Assembly (NCBI GenBank): GCA_934728255.1
Contig: CAKVEC010000002.1
Span: forward strand, 283,869-347,868
Direction of reading: 5' to 3'
DNA: 64,000 nucleotides
Source of the DNA: an uncultured Bacteroidales bacterium
GTDB lineage: Bacteria > Bacteroidota > Bacteroidia > Bacteroidales > Paludibacteraceae
Part shown: one piece after another, positions 26,901 through 34,205 of the stretch
How the letters are laid out: each line of letters starts with the position of its first letter
How positions within the stretch are numbered: the first letter of the stretch is position 1
Program-made: the position numbers and the translations under genes
Notes under the pieces: model-generated
Told to the model about the DNA's origin: nothing
Database searches by the model: none
Seen by the model: the letters and a program-made list of their open reading frames with translations, nothing else

Positions 26901-29447
26901 GGTAACATTCCATTGTCCTTCGTACGGGGTGCGATAGTAGTCTGTTTGGGTAGAGTTGGCAAACCACACGCCATTTCCTTTTTCACGCTGTTGCAACCAA
27001 CCCGCCACGGCTTCTTGGTCGGTATTGCCATTTTCGAAGCCTTCGACAAAGGGGAGAGAGTGAGTAGGCAGTACGGTCATACCGACAATGACATCTTCAT
27101 CTGGCATTAAGAAACAGGTGTCGTTGAGCCATTGCAATGCCGTATTGACCGTATAGCGTATGAAGACTTCGCCCTCTGCCATGGTGCGGCTCAACCGGAT
27201 AGTGTCGCCGCACATTGCCAGGGTCTTGTTGAACCTAATCGTACCGGACTCGGAAGCGGCTGTTTGGACAGTATGAGATACATTCTCCGTAAGACGGATG
27301 TCATCTATGCTGAGATGATTGGACGAATAACCTCGACCTTGAATTCCCAAAACATAGACACCGCTCTCCGACACCGTGAAAGTGCCGGTAAACAACTGAT
27401 AGTCTCCGTTCTTAACAGAGGAAGAGGGAATGACAATAGTCTTCAGCGAGTCGAGAGTTGCCTGATTACCCAGGTAGGCTCTCAGGTATGCTCCCGAAGA
27501 ATTACCAGATTGGCGTGCATACAGGCTCAGGCGGTACTCTTTTCCCGCCTCCAAGGCAAAGTGGTTCAACAGCCAATCACAGTTGCTGTCGTACAGTATG
27601 GCATTCCATTGACCGGCAAATGGGGTGCGATTATAGTCGGTCATCGTCGAGTTGGCAGTCCATACCGAGTCGCCGCTGACACTCTGCTGCAACCAGCCGG
27701 CTACAGGGCGACCTTGCCCGTTGTTCTCCTCAAAGCCATCGAAGAACGGTACACTATAGAGGCGTCCCGTTTCCATACGGATGACAACCTCCTCATCGGG
27801 CATAACAAAGCGATTGCGGTCAATCCATTTCACGTCGGGCGTGGCGATATACCGCGACAGGGTATATCCCTGCGGAATGACAGCCGACAGAGTAACCGTA
27901 TCTACGGCATAAGCCGATGTACGGTCGGCACTGAACGTGCCTATTTCCGAGGAGACGCATGTAACAGCATGGGGCAGGATCTCTGTAATACTGATGTCAT
28001 CAATACTCAGATACATAGGAGAAAAAGCGATTTCTCCACGTATTCCCAAGACGTAGTCTTTGGTTTCCGGTACAGAGAAAGCGGCTGTCAGTTGCTGGTA
28101 GTTGCCAGATACCACACCTGTTTGGGGCATGATATTCGTAGTCATAGCATCCTTTCGGGTGTCATTGCCCAGATATACGCTTATGTTGGCATCGGCTGTC
28201 GTATAGGTGTTTTGCCGTGCATATATGGAGAAAAGATAGCGTTTGCCTGTCTCCAATGTAATCTTGGTAAACAGCCAATCGGTATTGTTATACCTGAGGG
28301 TGACATTCCATTGACCGGCATAAGGTCGGCGGTTGTCAGAGGTTTCAGTAGAGTTGGCAAGCCATACATAATCTCCTTTTTCACTCTCTTGCCACCAGCC
28401 GGCAACCGCTTGACCTTGCGTGTTATTTTCCTCAAAGCCTTCGAAGAACGGTACGGTGTGTGTGTAATACAACACCCAACGGATAGTAACATCTTCGTCG
28501 GGCATGACGAAGCGGTTGCCGTCTATCCATTTCACGCCGGGTGTAGCGATATATTGACCAAAAGTGCATCCCTCATCCAATGTCTTGCTGAGCGTGATGG
28601 TGTCTCCCATCATAGCCGCAGCGGGAGAGGCGGTCAAGGTACCATGCTCCACATCCGCTGTAATGGCGTGAGAATATGCCAAATGCGCGCTAACCACCAT
28701 ATCGCTGCCACAGCAGATGATTTTGTTGCCCTCAATCTGCTGGAGGGTATTGGTGGAAAGGCTCAGAATCGGGTGTTCCGCATATTTGGCAGCAACCGTA
28801 ATGGTGTCACCGAACGCGATGCCTGTCGTCTTGCTCAGCGCGATGCTGTCGCCCATAGCCGGATCCACAGAGGCACTGTACGTATCGGCGAGACGGCAAA
28901 GTGCCACACCCATATCCGTGAAACGGGGGCCATAATTTCCAGCCCAATACTTATGATCCTTGCCATGCAGTTCATAGCGCAACTTGGAGACCCCTGCCGG
29001 CAAAGAGGACATTGCAACGGCTGCTGTGGGCGGCACATCGACAGCATCGAATTGTGTTTTGTTCACCGCATAGAGCGTGTCTAATGGAGAATCCGCCGCA
29101 TTCAGGCAAACGACCATCGCCCGGCATATACCGCTGCCCGCACGACCGTATTTAAGAATCTCATAACGCACGGATACCAGCAACTTGGCTTGTGCCAAAT
29201 CGTCTGCGGAAAAGCCTTTCTCCGCAAGGTCCACCGTCTGTGTGAGTACGGACTCATTGAGCGATGACTGCACATAGCCGTCATTTATTTGCCATGAGCC
29301 GTTGCCGGATTTCGTCCAACCAGTGAATTGTGTCTCCGTATTGGGAGAAGGGTTCTGCAGCAAGTTGACACCCCACTGCGCTTGTGCAAACATGCTGCCT
29401 GCACCCGCTATTGTACACATCAGTGCCAACAGGAATTTTGATTTCAT
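23976..29447 (-). CDS. Very large T9SS-secreted protein with six ~233-residue repeats
   Basis: About 1,823 residues from the ATG at 29447, which best fits the signal peptide MKSKFLLALMCTIAGAGSMFA; ATGs two and four codons upstream also exist. After an N-terminal galactose-binding-like domain come six tandem units, each starting PFF.GFE..N and containing AGWLQQ, a jelly-roll-like sandwich (YLSIDDI) and an InlB-B-like repeat ending KWID.NRFVMPDEDV. Unit starts on the DNA are near 28450, 27750, 27050, 26355, 25655 and 24960, about 700 bases apart. The C-terminus (LQVYPNPATDYICV...LPAGVYMLRS) is a T9SS type A sorting domain, so the protein should cross the outer membrane and be anchored or released. 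Ligand unknown; an adhesin or glycan-binding role is an inference. Confidence 0.87.
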   Translation of the reverse strand: MKSKFLLALMCTIAGAGSMFAQAQWGVNLLQNPSPNTETQFTGWTKSGNGSWQINDGYVQSSLNESVLTQTVDLAEKGFSADDLAQAKLLVSVRYEILKYGRAGSGICRAMVVCLNAADSPLDTLYAVNKTQFDAVDVPPTAAVAMSSLPAGVSKLRYELHGKDHKYWAGNYGPRFTDMGVALCRLADTYSASVDPAMGDSIALSKTTGIAFGDTITVAAKYAEHPILSLSTNTLQQIEGNKIICCGSDMVVSAHLAYSHAITADVEHGTLTASPAAAMMGDTITLSKTLDEGCTFGQYIATPGVKWIDGNRFVMPDEDVTIRWVLYYTHTVPFFEGFEENNTQGQAVAGWWQESEKGDYVWLANSTETSDNRRPYAGQWNVTLRYNNTDWLFTKITLETGKRYLFSIYARQNTYTTADANISVYLGNDTRKDAMTTNIMPQTGVVSGNYQQLTAAFSVPETKDYVLGIRGEIAFSPMYLSIDDISITEILPHAVTCVSSEIGTFSADRTSAYAVDTVTLSAVIPQGYTLSRYIATPDVKWIDRNRFVMPDEEVVIRMETGRLYSVPFFDGFEENNGQGRPVAGWLQQSVSGDSVWTANSTMTDYNRTPFAGQWNAILYDSNCDWLLNHFALEAGKEYRLSLYARQSGNSSGAYLRAYLGNQATLDSLKTIVIPSSSVKNGDYQLFTGTFTVSESGVYVLGIQGRGYSSNHLSIDDIRLTENVSHTVQTAASESGTIRFNKTLAMCGDTIRLSRTMAEGEVFIRYTVNTALQWLNDTCFLMPDEDVIVGMTVLPTHSLPFVEGFENGNTDQEAVAGWLQQREKGNGVWFANSTQTDYYRTPYEGQWNVTLKFGNTAWLFNKVQLEADTEYDMYLFARQDQSNKSYANLRAALGNDADKDAMNLEILPATGLTDGDYQLLHCRFSVPASGKYVLGIRGEVTRDPMYVSIDDIHIRKRMPHTIRTANSELGTLTLSKTEAYVGDTVAVEYAMNDGCYFRAFTTTPSVKWIDAKRFIMLGEDVTIGIDAILPHAIPFFEGFEERNTQDEPIAGWVVQSTSGSDCWKANTKYTDCNRTPYAGNWNGTLRYNNDCWMFNALALEAGKDYILSFRARQDKTTGAGVSASLGSACHKDSMKIQLMKYQSLVNGDYQPVVVRFSVKTSGNYVLGILGYANYTPTYMSIDNIRVEECTTLYTLTPAANEGGLLTLSANTAYPCDTITVRRTMNDGYAFCRYNTNIPVRWLTDSTFVMPDENITLDMTTLPAKPVPFFDGFEQGNQHKQSVAGWLVTSSEANTCWQADNTRTHYEGAWTAYFSAYGSNSWMFNALTLEAGKTYTVSIHAKQTVPPTKSTAQTLRIGLGSTCNETAMTTELVPVTVVSDTLYQTIVADFTVPQTATYVLGIRGYAVSGYGIVLDNVRIAEKSNAQYAIAVADSVFGSPVVPSSAAMGDTIAVSHTIDPAYLCISYSTDKTVRWIDSRRFIMPDEAVTVSMQALKAKTIPFFDGFEEGNTDQGTVTGWLQQSENGSGVWKANSTKTDRNRTPYEGQWNVTLGYGNTDWLMQGFAFEKRKAYRVSLYARQDNQYKSYATVSICLGSALDKDSMTVRLLPQTGITNGDYQLLETAFTVPATASYALGIRGYISSSPYYLSIDNITIEEIPVEEVTPHVSATSLNLPGADETAVRNALSALTLTAVDARDSVVYTYTNNPDKWVIDMLLRDAAYTLNAAELPAGYIFANDTETVHVTLENVGTDVHNATANTLQVYPNPATDYICVMGAGDHIAIYDLAGHVVLALPAADHTAIDITMLPAGVYMLRSADQVAPLIVK
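24480..28450 (-). repeat. Six in-gene tandem repeats of about 700 bp
   Basis: Near-regular units inside the large secreted-protein gene. Word-level identity between units is high in blocks, for example the minus-strand coding blocks for GFEE, AGWLQQ and MPDEDV. This suggests duplication followed by divergence, and potential for copy-number change by recombination. Confidence 0.8.
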
Positions 29448-29520
29448 TGTCATTAGCATTTGTTATAATAATGTTGTATTTTTCTCGCACATTGTGTATT
29501 ATTCAAGTAATAAAACGTTG

Positions 29521-29528
29521 CAAATGTA
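29521..29528 (-). promoter_or_regulatory. Probable -7 box of the large secreted-protein gene
   Basis: TACATTTG on the minus strand, 74 bases before the chosen start codon. A well-spaced -33 element is not obvious. Confidence 0.45.
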
Positions 29529-29699
29529 CAATATTATTTTCGTAGGCACAACAATTACACAAAAATATGATAATTTTTCGTGCATTTCTACGAGGTATTG
29601 CGTACTTTAAGGTTTTATTCCACCTAAAAATCACTACCTATTTTTGAGGATTTCCGTTGTTTCACTCTCTTCATACGGATTTATGCTTCCGAACAGGTA

Positions 29700-29730
29700 T
29701 TGCATATTTCCACATATTGTCGTAACTTTG
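29700..29730 (+). promoter_or_regulatory. Promoter of cca
   Basis: TTG at 29700-29702, 20 bases, TAACTTTG at 29723-29730. Confidence 0.8.
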
Positions 29731-29738
29731 CACTCAAA

Positions 29739-29828
29739 ATGAAAATCAGGCAAATTATAAACCACGCCGACGCCCTACGAATATACAGTTTACGAATAAA
29801 AGACTACGCATTTTTACCAATAGTATGA
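29739..29828 (+). CDS. Possible 29-residue leader peptide before cca
   Basis: An ATG lies only 8 bases past the -7 box, so near or at the transcription start, and opens a 29-codon frame (MKIRQIINHADALRIYSLRI...). Its TGA overlaps the cca ATG (ATGA at 29825-29828). Position and overlap suggest translation coupling, but a frame of this length can occur by chance. No homologue is known to me. Confidence 0.3.
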   Translation: MKIRQIINHADALRIYSLRIKDYAFLPIV

Positions 29829-31285
29829 TTATCAAAGACCCGAAAATAGAACAACCCATCCTGCACCTTGTAGGCGAAGAAGCCGACCGCCTCGGATTGG
29901 ACTGCTATGTCATCGGCGGTTGGGTGCGCGACTTGATACTCCACCGCGAGAGTACGGATATAGACATCGTTGTGGTGCGCCGCGATGCTGCACAAGCAAC
30001 GCCCACAGAACACAAGGAAGTGAGCATCGGCATCCGTCTGGCGGAAGCGGTTGCCAAGCGATTAGGCAAAGGAGCGCACCTGAGCGTCTTCCGTACCTAC
30101 GGCACGGCACAGGTGAAGAAGCACGACCTCGAATTAGAATTTGTAGGTGCCCGTCGCGAGAGTTACCAGCACGACTCCCGCAATCCCATCGTGGAAGACG
30201 GCACCTTGGAGGAAGACCAGAACCGCCGCGATTTCACTATCAATGCGCTGGCTATCTGTCTCAACAAAGAGCGGTACGGCGAGTTGCTGGACCCCTTCGG
30301 CGGCATACAGGATATGGAGCGATGTATCATCCGTACCCCACTCGACCCCGACATCACCTTTTCCGACGACCCGCTCCGCATGATGCGTGCCATCCGTTTT
30401 GCCACGCAACTTGGTTTCTCACTCAATCTCACTACCTTCGAGGCTATTGAGCGCAACCGCGAGCGTATCCGTATCATCACCCGCGAGCGTATCGCCGACG
30501 AACTCAACAAGATTATGCTCTCGCGCCGCCCGTCCGTAGGGTGGCTGCTATTGGACAAAACAGGGTTGTTGCCGCTTGTTTTTCCCGAACTGGCAGCCCT
30601 AAAAGGCGTGGAGGTGAAAGCGGGAAAGGGACACAAAGACGTGTTCCTCCATACCATGCAGGTGCTTGACAATGTAGCAGCACAGTCCGACAAACTCTGG
30701 CTTCGCTGGGCGGCCCTCCTGCACGATATAGGCAAACCGCGCTCCAAAGCATGGGATCCGCAAGCAGGGTGGACATTCCGCAACCACAACTACATAGGCG
30801 CACGCATGATACCCAAGATCTTCCGCCGCATGAAACTGCCGCAGAACGAGAAGATGGACTATGTCATCAAGATGGTGGATCTGCACATGCGCCCAATCAA
30901 CCTCATTGAAGACACCGTTACCGACTCCGCCGTGCGCCGTCTGCTATTCGAGGCGGGCGATGACATTGACGATCTGATGCTCCTCTGCGATGCGGACATC
31001 ACCTCCCGCAATGCGGACAAGGTGGCACGTTTCCACCGCAACTATGAGTTGGTACGGCAGAAAATGGTGGAGTTGGAGGAGCGCGACCGTATCCGCAATT
31101 TTCAACCACCCGTACGCGGCGAGGAGATTATGCAACTGCTCCACCTCCCGCCCTGTGCCACGGTAGGCGAACTCAAATCGGCAATCAAAGACGCCATTCT
31201 CGATGGTATTATCCCCAACGATTATACCGCCGCCAAAGAGTACCTGCTCCGGTTAGCACGGGAGAAAGGACTGACCACCACCTAA
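29825..31285 (+). CDS. cca: CCA tRNA nucleotidyltransferase with HD domain
   Basis: A 486-residue class II nucleotidyltransferase that adds or repairs the 3' CCA of tRNA. Catalytic motifs: YVIGGWVRDLIL and STDIDIVVV (metal-binding carboxylates), RRDFTINALAI, and the nucleotide-selection region DDPLRMMRAIRFATQLGF. The C-terminal half carries an HD domain with LLHDIGKPRSK. This length and HD fusion are usual in Bacteroidota. The last codons run into an 11-base CCACC array. Confidence 0.95.
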   Translation: MIIKDPKIEQPILHLVGEEADRLGLDCYVIGGWVRDLILHRESTDIDIVVVRRDAAQATPTEHKEVSIGIRLAEAVAKRLGKGAHLSVFRTYGTAQVKKHDLELEFVGARRESYQHDSRNPIVEDGTLEEDQNRRDFTINALAICLNKERYGELLDPFGGIQDMERCIIRTPLDPDITFSDDPLRMMRAIRFATQLGFSLNLTTFEAIERNRERIRIITRERIADELNKIMLSRRPSVGWLLLDKTGLLPLVFPELAALKGVEVKAGKGHKDVFLHTMQVLDNVAAQSDKLWLRWAALLHDIGKPRSKAWDPQAGWTFRNHNYIGARMIPKIFRRMKLPQNEKMDYVIKMVDLHMRPINLIEDTVTDSAVRRLLFEAGDDIDDLMLLCDADITSRNADKVARFHRNYELVRQKMVELEERDRIRNFQPPVRGEEIMQLLHLPPCATVGELKSAIKDAILDGIIPNDYTAAKEYLLRLAREKGLTTT

Positions 31286-31312
31286 CCACCCGTTATCCAC
31301 CTGATATCCACC
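31275..31312. repeat. CCACC array at 11-base spacing across the cca stop
   Basis: CCACC at 31275, 31286, 31297 and 31308. The first lies in the final codons of cca, and the last two are preceded by TAT, giving TATCCACC. The core matches the inverse of GGTGGATA in elements A to C. Confidence 0.6.
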
Positions 31313-31342
31313 TGTGTTTTTACACACCGATTCATAATAAAA

Positions 31343-31379
31343 GAAAACGCCCCTGCTCGTTTTGAGCAAGGGCGTTTTC
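31343..31379. terminator. Bidirectional terminator between cca and M16 protease genes
   Basis: GAAAACGCCC/GGGCGTTTTC outer stem plus TGCTC/GAGCA inner stem with one mismatch between. T-rich runs follow on both strands. Confidence 0.85.
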
Positions 31380-31400
31380 TTTTATGTTATTAGGAGAATG

Positions 31401-34205
31401 TTATTCCTCGGAAGGAATCATCACTACCTCGAACATATTGCCGGCATTGACCAAATCACGCAATGTGCTTTGGACTGTCTCTGCCGTAATGGCATTGACG
31501 GCATTTTGGTAGTCGGCAATATAGTTCAGACCATAGGTATAGTACAGATAGATGATGCTTGACCAATAACCATTCTTCTCGATATCCTCCTCGAAGTCCT
31601 TGAGCATAGATTGTTTTTCCTTAGCCAAATCAACGGCAAGAGGTCCGTTCTTGACAATCGTATCCACTTCCTCATGAATAATGCTCATCAGTTTCTCCTG
31701 CTTGGCAGGGTCGGTATCGAACTGCATAATCAGTCTTGCACGCGATACAGGACGCAAATCCACCGTACCATAGCAGCCGACACCGTATGAACCGCCTTCA
31801 CGCTCACGAATGGACTCAAGATAACGTGTAGAAAGTACACGCCCGATCATCTCCATATTGAGGTCGTTTGCCAAGGTATAAGGCATCTCATACGAAGTGT
31901 ACTGAATACGGTTGGAAGCGGTAGTAGTCTCCATCTTGCGGGTGAAATAGTTTTTGAGGACGCCCAGCGGAGTACGTACTTCGTTGTCGCGGAACGCCTC
32001 ATGCTGTTTGGAAGTTTTCAGCCCGCCAAGCCATTGGCAGATGAGTTTCTGTGTAGCCTTGTCAGCAGGATCGATATTGCCTACAAAGACAAACGTGAAG
32101 TCTGCGGGATTGGCAAAGCGTGCCTTGTACACAGCCAATGCCTTATCCAATGAAACTTTGTCCAACGTCTCCACATTCCAGAGCGTGGTGCGCTCGGAGT
32201 GGTTGTTTCCCATTACGGAGACCGAGTCGGCAAAGACGGCTTTGGGGTTCTTATCCTTGTTGAGCAGTTGGTTGTGCAAGAGGCTGATGAGTGTTTGGTA
32301 AGCCTCTTCGTCATATCGTGGAGCGGTGAACTGCAGGTAAACCAATTGAAGCATTGTCTCGAGGTCTTTGACAGACGAAGAGCCGCTCATGCTCTCGGAA
32401 TAAGCACCGATAGAAGCGTCCACGCTGACAGTCTTGCCGGCAAGGGCTTTTTGCAAGTCGGTACGTGAGAAATCGCCCAATCCCATCATACTTACCACAT
32501 CGGTAGCGAGGTTAGCAGAGGGGAGGTCTTCGGTAGCCACCAGCGACAATCCGCCTTGTGAGAAAGCATTGAGCAGAATCTCGTCCTGCTTGAAAGTGGT
32601 AGGTTTGATAACCACTTTCACACCATTGGAGAGTGTCCACTCGGTAGTACCCAAGTCGGTATTGGTGGTTGTCTTCTTGATTTTGCCTGCACGGGGTGCT
32701 TTCTTGACCAACTCGGTATTGATAACCTCCTCTTTGGGAGCCTCAATCTCCATAGTTCCGACCTCTTTGAGCAGCGAAAGGATTGTCTCCTCGGTGGGGA
32801 TATTCACGCCCTCTTTGAGCGGACCAGTGATGGCTACGGTAGGTTTGTCATCAATGAATTGTTTGGCTATTTCGTTTACCGAAGCCACATCTATCATCGG
32901 TAGAGCCTGTTTGGCAAAATTATATTCCCACTCAATGCCCGGCATAGGCTCGTGGTCCTCAAAGTTGCGGATGCACTCCCGCGCAATAGCAATGTTCTTA
33001 CGGTTGTTGCGCTCGTTGTAGGCTTTCTCCATAGAGTTGAGATACTCGGTTTTTACACGCTCCAACTCGGCATTGGTAAAACCATAGCGGTGCATTTTCT
33101 CCACTTGCAGGAGCAGGTCGCTGAGGGCAGCGGTCTCTTGCCCCTCCTTAGGAATAGACACCGCCACGAAGGCATCTTTGAGTTTCACAATCTCGCCATA
33201 GTAGCATCCTGCGCCTTGGAAAGAGGCGTTTGGATTGAGTGAGAGTTCCTCGAAACGGTTGTCCATCATATCCGTGATGAGGTTGTTGACCACCGTCTGC
33301 ATATAGGCGGGCAATGTATTCTGGTACTCGGCAGGGATCTGCGGATGCTTGTACTCCAGTTCGATACGTGTGCTTTGCGCCTCGGGGTCGAGCGCAATGG
33401 CAACCAGTGGGGCAGTATTGTCCTCTACGGTGTATAGCGGACGCTCGCCACGGTTCTCACGTGCGGGTACATCTGCCCAAAGGGCTTTGATCTTCTGTTC
33501 GATTTGATCGACATCGATGTCGCCCACGACGATGATTGCCTGGTTGTCGGGACCATACCATTTGTGGTAATAGGCACGGAGGGCATCGTAGGCAAAGTTG
33601 TTGATAACGGCCGTATCGCCAATCACATCGCGTTTGGCATATTGGCTGCCGGGGTATTTCTTTGCACGGATCTCCTTCCACAAACGGCGGTCGGCAGTGC
33701 GCCCCGTGCGCCACTCCTCACGAATAACACCACGCTCGGCATCAATCTCATCGCCGTCCAAAGTAAGACCGCACGCCCAGTCGTGCATTACCAGCAGAGC
33801 AGAATCGATAATTCCCTCACGGTAGGTAGGTACATCGGACAGACGGTAAACGGTCTCATCGATAGAGGTATAGGCATTGATGTTTCCGCCGAAATTCACG
33901 CCCACCGACTCGAAGTACTCAATAATCCCTTTACCGGGGAAGTGTTGCGTGCCATTGAACGCCATATGTTCCAGGAAGTGCGCCAGACCATTCTGGTTGT
34001 CCTCCTCCAGCACGGCTCCGACCGCCTGCGCGATATGGAACTCACAGCGCTGTTTGGGCTGTTCGTTGTGGCAGATATAGTAAGTGAGTCCGTTGTCCAG
34101 TTGCCCATAGCGCACATTCGGGTCGCGCGGGAGTTGCTCCGGCTGTTGCGCCGAAGCCGTCAGCGTTGCAGCAAGCAGCGCAATACTAAGCATTAGTTTT
34201 TTCAT
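31401..34205 (-). CDS. M16 family zinc protease (PqqL-like), secreted
   Basis: The start at 34205 gives the signal peptide MKKLMLSIALLAATLTASAQ; a longer frame from 34385 reads backwards through the ftsH tail and lacks one. The 934-residue product has the inverted zinc motif HFLEH at 76-80, with the third ligand expected in ERGVIREEW further on. It has a second, inactive M16-like half after about residue 480, as in PqqL and pitrilysin-type proteins. Predicted to degrade peptides in the periplasm. The start lies inside the last codons of ftsH (20-base overlap), so rsfS, ftsH and this gene are one operon. Confidence 0.9.
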   Translation of the reverse strand: MKKLMLSIALLAATLTASAQQPEQLPRDPNVRYGQLDNGLTYYICHNEQPKQRCEFHIAQAVGAVLEEDNQNGLAHFLEHMAFNGTQHFPGKGIIEYFESVGVNFGGNINAYTSIDETVYRLSDVPTYREGIIDSALLVMHDWACGLTLDGDEIDAERGVIREEWRTGRTADRRLWKEIRAKKYPGSQYAKRDVIGDTAVINNFAYDALRAYYHKWYGPDNQAIIVVGDIDVDQIEQKIKALWADVPARENRGERPLYTVEDNTAPLVAIALDPEAQSTRIELEYKHPQIPAEYQNTLPAYMQTVVNNLITDMMDNRFEELSLNPNASFQGAGCYYGEIVKLKDAFVAVSIPKEGQETAALSDLLLQVEKMHRYGFTNAELERVKTEYLNSMEKAYNERNNRKNIAIARECIRNFEDHEPMPGIEWEYNFAKQALPMIDVASVNEIAKQFIDDKPTVAITGPLKEGVNIPTEETILSLLKEVGTMEIEAPKEEVINTELVKKAPRAGKIKKTTTNTDLGTTEWTLSNGVKVVIKPTTFKQDEILLNAFSQGGLSLVATEDLPSANLATDVVSMMGLGDFSRTDLQKALAGKTVSVDASIGAYSESMSGSSSVKDLETMLQLVYLQFTAPRYDEEAYQTLISLLHNQLLNKDKNPKAVFADSVSVMGNNHSERTTLWNVETLDKVSLDKALAVYKARFANPADFTFVFVGNIDPADKATQKLICQWLGGLKTSKQHEAFRDNEVRTPLGVLKNYFTRKMETTTASNRIQYTSYEMPYTLANDLNMEMIGRVLSTRYLESIREREGGSYGVGCYGTVDLRPVSRARLIMQFDTDPAKQEKLMSIIHEEVDTIVKNGPLAVDLAKEKQSMLKDFEEDIEKNGYWSSIIYLYYTYGLNYIADYQNAVNAITAETVQSTLRDLVNAGNMFEVVMIPSEE

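Larger units (their letters stand above)
29448..29824. other. Divergent intergenic region, 377 bases
   Basis: It carries a minus-strand TACATTTG box (29528-29521) with only a weak upstream element, a strong plus-strand promoter for cca and a possible 29-codon leader ORF. The rest is AT-rich without recognisable features. Confidence 0.5.

Noticed and set aside
27132..29084. 650-codon plus-strand frame opposite the repeat protein, with several others of similar length
   Set aside because: Antisense shadow; the repeat periodicity of the real gene is simply mirrored, and the minus-strand gene has a signal peptide and sorting domain.
29621..29640. CACCTA and CTACCTA words as another 11-base array
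   Set aside because: The spacing is 13 and only two words are present.
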